From NCBI GenBank assembly GCA_028717105.1, contig JAQUOM010000104.1, positions 1 to 5,435 on the forward strand: a stretch of DNA of 5,435 bases, read 5' to 3'. The DNA is from Candidatus Omnitrophota bacterium. Its GTDB lineage: Bacteria > Omnitrophota > Gorgyraeia > Velamenicoccales > Velamenicoccaceae. A program made the position numbers and the translations under genes. Below are positions 1-5,435 of this stretch, piece by piece (within the stretch, counting starts at the first letter, position 1; every line of letters begins with the position of its first letter). Below the pieces are notes generated by a model, which saw only the letters and a list, made by a program, of their open reading frames with translations, had not been told where the DNA came from and made no database searches.

Positions 1-21
1 TATGTGAAATAGTGTTTTGCA

Positions 22-27
22 TAGAAT
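22..27 (+). promoter_or_regulatory. possible -10 box upstream of the heptose phosphatase gene
   Basis: TAGAAT matches the consensus TATAAT at five of six positions and lies 17 bases before the ATG at 45. If it is used, transcription would start around 34-36 and leave a leader of only about 10 bases. The -35 region would fall at or beyond the left edge of the window, so it cannot be checked. The first gene has only a weak, closely spaced purine run (AGGCGGG, 36-42) in place of a clear ribosome binding site, which fits a very short leader. It is equally possible that the gene continues an operon begun upstream. Confidence 0.25.
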
Positions 28-44
28 AATCGTGCAGGCGGGCC

Positions 45-602
45 ATGAAATTCATATTTCTCGACAGGGACGGCGTGATCAACAAATATCCGGGTGACGG
101 CAGGTACGTGACCCGTTTGCGTGACTTCCGTTTTCTGCCCGGGTCTTTGCGGGCCATAAAACTTCTGACCCGGGCGGGATACCGTATTTTTGTGATATCC
201 AACCAGGCGGGCGTCACCAAAGGGCTGTATTCCAAAGAAACTTTGGATAAGATGACGGATCGCATGCTGACCCAGGCAAGGCGGCAGGGAGGCAGGATCG
301 AAAAAGTCCTGTACTGTCTGCATACCGATACGATGAACTGTTCCTGCAGAAAACCCAAAGACGGCCTATTGAAACAGGCGACTGCAGGCCAGAAAGTGGA
401 CAAGAACAACTCTTATTTCATCGGTGACAGCCTCAGGGATGTCAAGGCAGGAAAGCTTTTCGGTTGCAAGACGATCCTTGCGCTTTCCGGCCGCGAGAAG
501 CTCGAAAACGCCGGCAGGTGGGATGCTTTGCCTGATTTCATCGCAAAAAATCTTCTGGACGCCGCCAGACACATCGTCGGAAATAAATACGAAAGGGCCT
601 AA
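45..602 (+). CDS. gmhB: HAD-IIIA phosphatase, D-glycero-D-manno-heptose 1,7-bisphosphate phosphatase (GmhB-like)
   Basis: A 185-residue cytoplasmic phosphatase that probably removes the C7 phosphate of heptose 1,7-bisphosphate on the route to NDP-heptose for surface polysaccharide. HAD motif I is FLDRDGVIN, with the nucleophile Asp7 and acid/base Asp9. Motif II is ISNQAG (Ser52-Asn53). CRKPKDG supplies the motif III lysine (Lys103 or Lys105), and IGDSLRD (Asp128) is motif IV. The zinc-binding loop typical of GmhB and HisB-N is present as C91-L-H93 with C99-S-C101. That loop is shorter than in E. coli GmhB, and the overall length is near the usual 180-190 residues. The start at 45 is chosen because motif I begins almost at once and there is no better upstream start. 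The following nucleotidyltransferase supports a heptose role over the histidinol-phosphate phosphatase alternative (HisB N-domain), which shares the same fold and zinc loop. Family assignment is firm; the exact substrate is inferred. Confidence 0.85.
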   Translation: MKFIFLDRDGVINKYPGDGRYVTRLRDFRFLPGSLRAIKLLTRAGYRIFVISNQAGVTKGLYSKETLDKMTDRMLTQARRQGGRIEKVLYCLHTDTMNCSCRKPKDGLLKQATAGQKVDKNNSYFIGDSLRDVKAGKLFGCKTILALSGREKLENAGRWDALPDFIAKNLLDAARHIVGNKYERA

Positions 603-616
603 GACCGCCAACCGGC

Positions 617-623
617 AAAAGGA
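617..623 (+). promoter_or_regulatory. ribosome binding site fixing the start of the nucleotidyltransferase
   Basis: AAAAGGA lies seven bases before the ATG at 631, in the 28-base gap after the phosphatase stop. The reading frame is open upstream to an ATG at 424, inside the phosphatase gene, but this site and the position of the nucleotide-binding motif favour 631. A second in-frame ATG at 652, directly before the QAVILAGG core, is a less likely alternative. Confidence 0.6.
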
Positions 624-630
624 TTTTCCT

Positions 631-1344
631 ATGGATAGTCCGAACCAAAAAATGCAGGCGGTTATTTTAGCCGGCGGCAGAGGGACGCGCCTGGGACGCC
701 TGACGGACGCCATCCCGAAACCAATGGTGCCCATCCACGAAAAACCCTTTCTGTATCATGAGCTCCGGATGCTTAAGTCACAGGGATATCGCGATATCCT
801 GATCCTTACAGGCTACCTGGGCAAACAGATCGAGGAATATTTTAAGGACGGCGCCGGACTGGACCTGCATATCGCCTATTCGCACGAAGAGACGCCGCTG
901 GGGACAGGCGGCGCCCTCAAGCTGGCCGAGAACAAAATATCCGACAACTTCATTTTGATGAACGGCGATACGATTTTCCCGTTCGATCTGCATGAACTGA
1001 GCGGTTTTGTTCATAAACACAACAAGATGGGCGCGCTCGCCGTTTCAAAGGACCCGTCCTGCCGGCCTGCTTTTAATATCGCAGTGGGGAGAGATGGGTT
1101 GGTAGAAAAATATTACATGAAACCTCCTCTGGCCGGGGCCGATTACGCATCCGGCGGTATAGGGGTGTTCAAGCATGATCTGTTGGGCCTGATCCCTCCA
1201 GGTCGGCCCTGTTCCCTGGAAGAGGATATCTATGACATCCTTATCGGAAAACATGATTTGGCGGCCTATGTCGCCTCAGGGCCTTTTTATGATATGGGGA
1301 CACCTGAACGGCTGAAAAGAATTCAGGAGTTTCTCGGCCCATGA
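631..1344 (+). CDS. hddC: sugar-1-phosphate nucleotidyltransferase, probable heptose-1-phosphate guanylyltransferase (HddC-like)
   Basis: A 237-residue cytoplasmic enzyme of the NTP_transferase family, which joins a sugar 1-phosphate to an NTP to give an NDP-sugar and pyrophosphate. The nucleotide-binding signature is LAGGRGTRL (13-21), followed by PKPM (29-32). LGTGGA (90-95) and NGDT (111-114, metal-binding Asp113) form the base and metal site. SGGIGVF (174-180), EED (197-199) and DMGTPERL (221-228) are the usual later sugar- and metal-site segments. There is no C-terminal left-handed beta-helix, so this is the short form, as in HddC and RmlA-like single-domain enzymes. It follows a GmhB-like phosphatase by 28 bases, which points to GDP-D-glycero-alpha-D-manno-heptose synthesis. 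The heptose kinase and isomerase expected for that route are not in the window. A mannose-1-phosphate or glucose-1-phosphate nucleotidyltransferase remains possible: the family is certain, the substrate is not. Its last four bases overlap the next gene. Confidence 0.8.
   Translation: MDSPNQKMQAVILAGGRGTRLGRLTDAIPKPMVPIHEKPFLYHELRMLKSQGYRDILILTGYLGKQIEEYFKDGAGLDLHIAYSHEETPLGTGGALKLAENKISDNFILMNGDTIFPFDLHELSGFVHKHNKMGALAVSKDPSCRPAFNIAVGRDGLVEKYYMKPPLAGADYASGGIGVFKHDLLGLIPPGRPCSLEEDIYDILIGKHDLAAYVASGPFYDMGTPERLKRIQEFLGP
1325..1329 (+). promoter_or_regulatory. ribosome binding site for the lipid glycosyltransferase, inside the preceding gene
   Basis: AGGAG lies 11 bases before the ATG at 1341 and within the last codons of the nucleotidyltransferase. 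The start codon overlaps the upstream stop as ATGA (1341-1344). This suggests that both reinitiation and direct ribosome binding contribute to translation. Confidence 0.45.
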
Positions 1345-2444
1345 CGACCCATACTTCCAAAAAAATCCTCATTCTTTATGCCACGGCCGGCTCCGGCCAT
1401 AAGAAGGCGGCCGAAGCCATCTTTCATGAGGCCAAATCCAGATACCAGGACATCCATACGGCTGACGTCGTCAAATACATGCCGTTTCTTGTCAGAAAGA
1501 TATATTCCGACGGCTACACATTCGTCATCAGCCATCTGCCGTGGCTCTGGGCGATCATGTATCGTTTGAGCGACAGCCACCGGCTTTCCTGGGTCAATGT
1601 CCGCCTGCGGCGCTTCATGGATGTGATGGCCTGCGGGCCTTTTGTGCGTTTTCTCCTGGAGGAAAATCCGGATATCATCATCTCCACGCAATTCCTGGCT
1701 TCTGAGATCGCCGCCTACGCCAAAATAAAGAAAGGGCTGAAGGCCCGCATCATCACCGTCGTCACAGATTACGGCGTCCATAACTTTTGGGTCAATCCCG
1801 GTACCGACCTCTATTGCGCGGCTGCTCCTTCGACTAAAGACATCCTGATGAAAAAAGGTATCAGCGGATCGCAAATCGTCGTGACAGGCATCCCTCTGGA
1901 CGAAAAATTCCTGCACGTAGATGAACCTGCAGCGATCCACAGAAAACTCGGGACCAAAGAGGGGTTATTCACTGTTCTGGTCGCCACCGGCGGCATCGGC
2001 ATAGGCCCTATTGCAGACATCGCAGACAAACTGAAAGACGATGCGCAGCTTCTGGTGGTCTGCGGCCACAATAAAAAGCTGTATCGGACGCTGGTTGACA
2101 TGAAACATCCCCATATCATGGCTTTTGGTTTTGTGGACAACATGCAGGAGCTGATGCGCATTTCCGATATCATGGTCACAAAAGCGGGCGGCCTGAGCGT
2201 CACAGAAGCCCTGAATATGACGCTGCCTATGATTCTGTTCTGTCTTTTGCCCGGACAAGAGACCATCAATGCCAATGCGATGGAGGCCCTTGGCGCCGGC
2301 AAGATCGTTTCCGGCCTGGGAGGCATAGAAAAAGAAGTGCTGGACTTTAAAAAAAATACCCAAAAGCTTAACGCCTTCCGCGCCGCCTGCCGCGCCCTGG
2401 CCCGTCCACGCTCAAGCGAAGATATCGTAAACCTGATCGACTGA
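1341..2444 (+). CDS. MGDG synthase / UgtP-type lipid glycosyltransferase (GT28 family)
   Basis: A 367-residue GT-B glycosyltransferase of the family that includes plant monogalactosyldiacylglycerol synthase and Bacillus UgtP (processive diacylglycerol glucosyltransferase). It probably transfers a sugar from a UDP-sugar to diacylglycerol at the inner face of the membrane. The N-terminal MGDG-synthase domain opens with ILYATAGSGHKKAAEAI (10-26), whose GSGH loop is characteristic. TDYGVHNFW (142-150) is the usual His/Trp acceptor-side motif, and TGIP (182-185) marks the domain junction. The C-terminal half carries GGIGIGP (217-223), VCGHNKKL (240-247), GFVDNM (263-268), KAGGLSVTEAL (281-291) and PGQETINA (304-311), which form the nucleotide-sugar pocket. 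No signal peptide or strong transmembrane helix is visible, consistent with a peripheral membrane enzyme. Length is close to the roughly 380 residues usual for the family. MurG is a more distant relative but does not have this N-terminal pattern. The sugar (glucose or galactose) cannot be told from sequence. Confidence 0.85.
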   Translation: MTTHTSKKILILYATAGSGHKKAAEAIFHEAKSRYQDIHTADVVKYMPFLVRKIYSDGYTFVISHLPWLWAIMYRLSDSHRLSWVNVRLRRFMDVMACGPFVRFLLEENPDIIISTQFLASEIAAYAKIKKGLKARIITVVTDYGVHNFWVNPGTDLYCAAAPSTKDILMKKGISGSQIVVTGIPLDEKFLHVDEPAAIHRKLGTKEGLFTVLVATGGIGIGPIADIADKLKDDAQLLVVCGHNKKLYRTLVDMKHPHIMAFGFVDNMQELMRISDIMVTKAGGLSVTEALNMTLPMILFCLLPGQETINANAMEALGAGKIVSGLGGIEKEVLDFKKNTQKLNAFRAACRALARPRSSEDIVNLID

Positions 2445-2456
2445 CCGGATTCACTC

Positions 2457-4379
2457 ATGAAAAAGATCGCCGAGGTTGCAGTCCCTGTCTCTTTGGCCCT
2501 GGACGAAACGTTCGATTATCGCGTCCCGGCTCATTGCCGCGCTCTTCTGGCGGTCGGATGCCGCGTCAGGATCCCTTTTGGCCGCAGACAACTCATAGGT
2601 TACGTGACTGCTTTCAAAAACTCTTCCCGGTATGAAAAAAAACTTAAGGCCCTGTCGGATTGTCTGGACCCTCACGGGCCTTTATTGAATGAGCGCCTTA
2701 TGTCACTGGCACGCTTCCTGAGCCGCGAATATTTTTGTTCCCTGGCCCAGGGTTTTGAGACCGTCCTGCCGCGTCCTTTAAGGACGTCCATCAATGCAAA
2801 TATCGCCGATGTCCCGACAGAAACGACGCCATCGACGCCCGACCCTTTGACAAAAGAAGAATCGGCATTTTTAAAACAGCTCGACCCGTCTAAACCCATC
2901 TATGTCCTTGAAGATGCCTCGCGCACAGACCGCTGGCTGGCTTACCGGGCGTGGGTCAAATCAACGCTCTTGGCCGGCCGCGATGCTCTTTTTCTCGTTC
3001 CTGACGTTGCCATGATCCCTTACGCGACCGGAAAACTTCAATGCGGAGTGGTACCCTGCATCATCTCATCGCATGAAAAGCCGGATGCCGTACGCCGATC
3101 GTGGACAAGGGCGCAAAAGGGAAAAGGCGCCTTGGTCATTGGAACGCGCAGTGCCGTTTTTGCCCCGTTTCCGGACCCCGGCATTATCATCATGGAACAG
3201 GAAAGACATTTCGCTTACCGCCAGCAACAGGTCCCGAACTACCACGCCCGGGACGTTGCCTTGAACCTTGCCCGCGAATCCGGCGCTCAACTGATCCTGG
3301 GTTCTCATGTGCCTTCTCTGGAAGCCTTTGGGCTTGTCAGAAGCGGACAGGCTGCGCCTTTGCGGTTTTCAAACAAGGATGCGCCGATCCGCTTGACCAT
3401 TGTGGATATGCACCAGGAATTTGCCCCCCGGGGGCGTTCAAAAATAATTTCAAAAGTCCTCGAATTCCGTATCGCCGAAGCCCTGGAAAAAAAAGAACGC
3501 CTGTTGTTTTTTATCCCGCAAAAAGCATTTTCAACATATCTGTACTGCCCGAAATGCAGGAAACCGCTGGAATGCGAACGGTGCAGCTCACCTGTTTCCT
3601 ATTACCGTTCGTCAAAGCGTCTTGTTTGCCCTTCGTGCCGGCAGGAGCAGGAGGCCAGGGACATCTGCCCCGCCTGCCTGAGCGCTTATGTCAGGTATTC
3701 CGGTTTTGGGAGCGAAAAAGTTGAAAGTGAGCTGCGCAGACTTTTTCCCGATATCCGGGTCGCGCAATTTTCAAAGACGGGCCGGCAAGAAGAACCATGT
3801 GATATAATACTGGCAACACAACAGATCTTCGAAGAGCTCGATGTTCCCGCAGACGGGTTCGACCGCATTGTCCTCGTGGCCCCCGATCACAGCCTGGGCC
3901 GCCCTGATTTCCGGGCAACAGAAGATGCCTTTGCGCGTTTCCTGACATTGGCGCGGATGAACCCTAAAGAACTTATCGTCCAGACAAGAATGCCCGAGCA
4001 CTACATCTGGGATTATCTTAAAAAAGAAGATGTGGAAGGTTTCTTAAAAAGAGAGTTTGAGGAGCGGCGGGACCTGCGATTGCCGCCTGTCACTTCTCTG
4101 GGTGTGTTGACGATCCGCGCCAAAAGCGAAGCCCGGGCCCTTGGCGCGGCACAAAAAGCCTGGCGCGCTGTCAAGAGGTCTCTGCGGGGCGATCCTCATC
4201 CTGCGGAAGTATTTGAACCGCAGCCGGCCAGGCCGTTCAAGCTTCGCGGATATTTCCGTTACCAAATGCTGATCAAATATACCCAATTGGAGAAAGCCGG
4301 AGAGGCGATACGGCGTATCGTCTGCCAACGAGAAAGCGGCATCATGGCCGCTTTCGACCCGGCGATCAACGAACGATGA
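2457..4379 (+). CDS. priA: PriA-family replication restart protein (primosomal protein N') with degenerate helicase motifs
   Basis: A 640-residue relative of PriA, which recognises stalled forks and starts primosome loading; E. coli PriA is 732 residues. The 3'-DNA-binding domain (about 3-55) has FDYRVP and VGCRVRIPFGRRQLIGYV, followed by a winged-helix region (about 60-110) and a Pro/Thr-rich linker (118-130). The helicase core (about 145-510) is recognisable from VIGTRSAVFAPF (227-238), YHARDVA (262-268) and PDFRATE (483-489). Its catalytic motifs are lost: Walker A GSGKT reads DASRT (153-157), DEEH reads EQER (247-250), SATPS reads SHVPS (283-287), LNRRG reads IPQKA, and the QVAGRAGR arginine-finger segment is deleted (LTLARMNP, 496-503). 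Eight zinc cysteines (364, 367, 373, 376, 391, 394, 404, 407) keep E. coli spacing. The C-terminus has ERRDLRLPP (536-544) and GYFRYQMLIK (598-607). The frame is intact, so it is probably a non-ATPase PriA. The gene starts 12 bases after the glycosyltransferase stop with only a weak binding site. Confidence 0.9.
   Translation: MKKIAEVAVPVSLALDETFDYRVPAHCRALLAVGCRVRIPFGRRQLIGYVTAFKNSSRYEKKLKALSDCLDPHGPLLNERLMSLARFLSREYFCSLAQGFETVLPRPLRTSINANIADVPTETTPSTPDPLTKEESAFLKQLDPSKPIYVLEDASRTDRWLAYRAWVKSTLLAGRDALFLVPDVAMIPYATGKLQCGVVPCIISSHEKPDAVRRSWTRAQKGKGALVIGTRSAVFAPFPDPGIIIMEQERHFAYRQQQVPNYHARDVALNLARESGAQLILGSHVPSLEAFGLVRSGQAAPLRFSNKDAPIRLTIVDMHQEFAPRGRSKIISKVLEFRIAEALEKKERLLFFIPQKAFSTYLYCPKCRKPLECERCSSPVSYYRSSKRLVCPSCRQEQEARDICPACLSAYVRYSGFGSEKVESELRRLFPDIRVAQFSKTGRQEEPCDIILATQQIFEELDVPADGFDRIVLVAPDHSLGRPDFRATEDAFARFLTLARMNPKELIVQTRMPEHYIWDYLKKEDVEGFLKREFEERRDLRLPPVTSLGVLTIRAKSEARALGAAQKAWRAVKRSLRGDPHPAEVFEPQPARPFKLRGYFRYQMLIKYTQLEKAGEAIRRIVCQRESGIMAAFDPAINER
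3800..3808 (+). promoter_or_regulatory. perfect extended -10 sequence inside priA
   Basis: TGATATAAT is a full TGn plus TATAAT match, lying within the priA codons for Asp449-Ile-Ile (GAT ATA ATA). The hexamer itself is 3803-3808. No good -35 lies 16-18 bases upstream (GGCCGG for a 17-base spacer), but extended -10 promoters can work without one. It sits about 570 bases before fmt and could give fmt some transcription independent of the upstream genes. It may also be chance. Confidence 0.25.
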
Positions 4380-5326
4380 ATATTTTCTTTTTCGGCAGCG
4401 GGCCTTTTGCTGTCAAAGTCCTTGAGCGTATCGACAGGGGTCTTTTTCCCGTGTCCCTCGTTGTCACGCAGCCGGACAGAAAAAAGGGCCGCCACCTGCA
4501 CATCAGCGCAACGCCCGTCAAAACGCTTGCGTTAAAACAACATCTCGACGTCTTTGCGCCCGATGACATCAATGCTCCGGAATCCCTGGCTTTCCTGAAG
4601 GAGCGTCGTGCCGATCTCTTTGTCGTCGTTTCTTACGGCAGGATCCTTTCGGCTGACGTCCTGGCTGTGCCGCGCACCATGAGCCTTAACATTCATGCGT
4701 CGCTTTTGCCGAAATACCGCGGAGCCGCGCCGGTCCATCGGGCCATCATTAACGGCGAGAAAAAAACGGGAGTGACCTTTATTAAAATGAATTCGTTGAT
4801 GGACCGCGGGGACATCATTTTCAAAAAAGCCCTGAATATCCATCGCCTGGATACGGCTCCGGTGCTGGATGAAAAATTATCCCTTTTGGCCGCGGCCTCC
4901 GTCAACAAGGTTTTGCAGGCAGTCCAGGCCGGCCGATATGCCTTGAAAAAACAATCTGAGCGGACAGCCACATACGCTCCGCTCATGCATAAACAGGATG
5001 GCCTGATCCGTTGGGACGAATCCCCTGATCAGATCTATAACCGTTTTCGCGGCTGTTACGGCTGGCCGGGCACATTTACGTATTTTAAAGGGAAGATCCT
5101 CAAAGTGCTGGACCTGAAACCCGGCAGACACACGGCACCCAAAACGCGCCCGGGGACCATTATCAAGGCCGCCGGCAACGAACTGGGCGTTGCCTGCAGA
5201 AACGGCTCCGTCCTGATTACCGAGGTCCTGCCGGAATCGCACAAAAGGATGCCTGTCTCGAGTTTTCTCGCAGGCCATGATGTTAAAATCGGGGACGTGC
5301 TCGGTTCCTCGACCGTTCCACACTGA
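4376..5326 (+). CDS. fmt: methionyl-tRNA formyltransferase
   Basis: A 316-residue cytoplasmic enzyme, of normal length, that formylates Met-tRNAfMet from 10-formyl-tetrahydrofolate for translation initiation. The Rossmann-type formyltransferase domain begins NIFFFGSGPFAVKVLE (2-17). The tRNA-acceptor loop is PDRKKGRHLHISATPVK (33-49), the same length as in E. coli Fmt. VVSYGRIL (84-91) precedes the catalytic SLNIHASLLPKYRGAAP (103-119, Asn105 and His107), and MDRGDII (142-148) is the conserved Asp motif. The C-terminal OB-like tRNA-binding domain starts near TYAPLM (199-204) and contains IRWDESPDQIYNRFRG (211-226) and PGTIIKA (259-265). Two small departures from consensus are MDRGD for the common LDTGD, and GWPG where PWPG is usual. 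The start overlaps the priA stop as ATGA, without a Shine-Dalgarno sequence, so translation is probably coupled. GART and ArnA formyltransferase domains are the relatives to exclude; the tRNA loop and the C-terminal domain favour Fmt. Confidence 0.95.
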   Translation: MNIFFFGSGPFAVKVLERIDRGLFPVSLVVTQPDRKKGRHLHISATPVKTLALKQHLDVFAPDDINAPESLAFLKERRADLFVVVSYGRILSADVLAVPRTMSLNIHASLLPKYRGAAPVHRAIINGEKKTGVTFIKMNSLMDRGDIIFKKALNIHRLDTAPVLDEKLSLLAAASVNKVLQAVQAGRYALKKQSERTATYAPLMHKQDGLIRWDESPDQIYNRFRGCYGWPGTFTYFKGKILKVLDLKPGRHTAPKTRPGTIIKAAGNELGVACRNGSVLITEVLPESHKRMPVSSFLAGHDVKIGDVLGSSTVPH

Positions 5327-5339
5327 GATCAAACGGGAT

Positions 5340-5364
5340 CCCGAGGCCGCGAGGACGGGTTTTT
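5340..5364 (+). terminator. probable short rho-independent terminator after fmt
   Basis: CCCG (5340-5343) can pair with CGGG (5356-5359), and above a small internal loop CC (5347-5348) pairs with GG (5353-5354) around a GCGA tetraloop of the GNRA type. Five T's follow at once (5360-5364). The stem is only about six pairs, so termination may be partial. Its position, 14 bases after the fmt stop and just before a promoter, supports the call. Confidence 0.45.
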
Positions 5365-5367
5365 GAC

Positions 5368-5395
5368 TTGCAAGTTCCGGAGTTTGTGCTAAAAT
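5368..5395 (+). promoter_or_regulatory. extended -10 promoter for the galT-like gene
   Basis: TGCTAAAAT (5387-5395) is an extended -10 element, with TAAAAT matching TATAAT at five of six positions. TTGCAA (5368-5373) is a partial -35 with a 16-base spacer. A better -35 hexamer, TTGACT (5363-5368), is 21 bases away, which is too far for normal use. The predicted start near 5402 is about three bases before the ATG at 5405, so the message would be leaderless or nearly so. No Shine-Dalgarno sequence is present before that ATG. Confidence 0.55.
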
Positions 5396-5404
5396 TCTAC
5401 AGTT

Positions 5405-5435
5405 ATGCCTGAACTCAGAAAAGATCCTATTATCG
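5405..5435 (+). CDS. galT: galactose-1-phosphate uridylyltransferase, N-terminal fragment cut by the window edge
   Basis: Ten codons are visible, reading MPELRKDPII, followed by a G that would fit the expected glycine codon. GalT proteins of many bacteria begin PELRxDPxxGRWVIIA, so the match is suggestive though very short. The enzyme would exchange UMP between UDP-glucose and galactose 1-phosphate in the Leloir pathway. None of the catalytic residues (the HPH motif and zinc ligands) are in view. It appears to start a new transcription unit separate from fmt. Confidence 0.65.
   Translation, partial: MPELRKDPII

Noticed and set aside
1..44. Tail of an upstream gene
   Set aside because: Only 44 bases are available and they show no recognisable coding end, so nothing can be assigned beyond the weak -10 box.
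424..630. 69-codon N-terminal extension of the nucleotidyltransferase overlapping the phosphatase gene
   Set aside because: The extension has no family similarity, lies almost entirely inside the phosphatase gene in another frame, and a ribosome binding site with normal spacing precedes the ATG at 631, only eight residues before the conserved core.
1323..2458. Two long antisense open frames (1323-1940 and 1811-2458, minus strand)
   Set aside because: Both lie opposite the well-supported glycosyltransferase gene, have low-complexity or unfamiliar composition, and show no recognisable motif. They are shadows.
2880..2960. Frameshift or sequencing error as the cause of the missing Walker A in PriA
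   Set aside because: The other two frames across this region give no GSGKT-like peptide, flanking conserved segments are in the same frame, and the other catalytic motifs hundreds of bases away are also altered. The same check around motif VI (3930-3975) shows no hidden GRAGR.
3101..3724. 207-codon plus-strand open frame within priA
   Set aside because: It is a shifted-frame reading of priA rich in Pro, Arg and Cys without family features, whereas the priA frame carries the zinc cysteines and domain motifs throughout.
5334..5343. Perfect 10-base palindrome CGGGATCCCG after fmt as an operator or competing hairpin
   Set aside because: Its self-pairing leaves too small a loop for more than three pairs, it occurs once, and its right half is better explained as the left arm of the terminator stem.
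1..5435. CRISPR array, tRNA/rRNA genes, insertion sequences or prophage signatures
   Set aside because: No spaced direct repeats, RNA-gene folds, transposase motifs or terminal inverted repeats were seen; nearly all of the window is accounted for by housekeeping and envelope genes.

Overview
The window reads as one tightly packed, rightward co-directional gene cluster from a bacterium of moderate GC content. It holds five complete genes and the first ten codons of a sixth. The genes suggest a Gram-negative-type (diderm) organism, because they include GDP-heptose-type precursor enzymes and a lipid glycosyltransferase. The style resembles uncultivated anaerobic lineages such as Omnitrophota or Elusimicrobiota, but this placement is an inference from gene content and cannot be settled from this sequence.

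Layout: 45-602 encodes a HAD-IIIA heptose-bisphosphate phosphatase (GmhB-like). 631-1344 encodes a sugar-1-phosphate nucleotidyltransferase (HddC-like). 1341-2444 encodes an MGDG-synthase/UgtP-type glycosyltransferase. 2457-4379 encodes a PriA-family replication-restart protein. 4376-5326 encodes methionyl-tRNA formyltransferase (Fmt). Gene junctions are a 28-base gap, an ATGA overlap, a 12-base gap and another ATGA overlap, so a single translationally coupled operon is likely. After fmt comes a short hairpin with five T's, then an extended -10 promoter whose predicted start site lies about 3 bases before the ATG at 5405. The peptide starting there, MPELRKDPII, matches the typical N-terminus of galactose-1-phosphate uridylyltransferase (GalT).

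How the genes fit together: the first two probably perform consecutive-type steps in making an NDP-heptose (or similar NDP-sugar), and the third probably puts a sugar on a membrane lipid, so the 5' half serves the envelope. The 3' half is housekeeping: replication restart (priA) and translation initiation (fmt). priA and fmt are neighbours in many bacteria, usually with def (peptide deformylase) between them, but def is absent here.

The most notable observation is that the PriA protein keeps its DNA-binding N-terminus, all eight zinc cysteines with the same spacing as E. coli PriA, and its C-terminal domain, but has lost essentially every catalytic helicase motif (Walker A, the DEEH box, SATPS, motif V and the arginine-finger motif VI). 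It looks like a helicase-dead PriA maintained as an intact 640-residue reading frame, comparable in principle to the actinobacterial PriA proteins that lack detectable helicase motifs.
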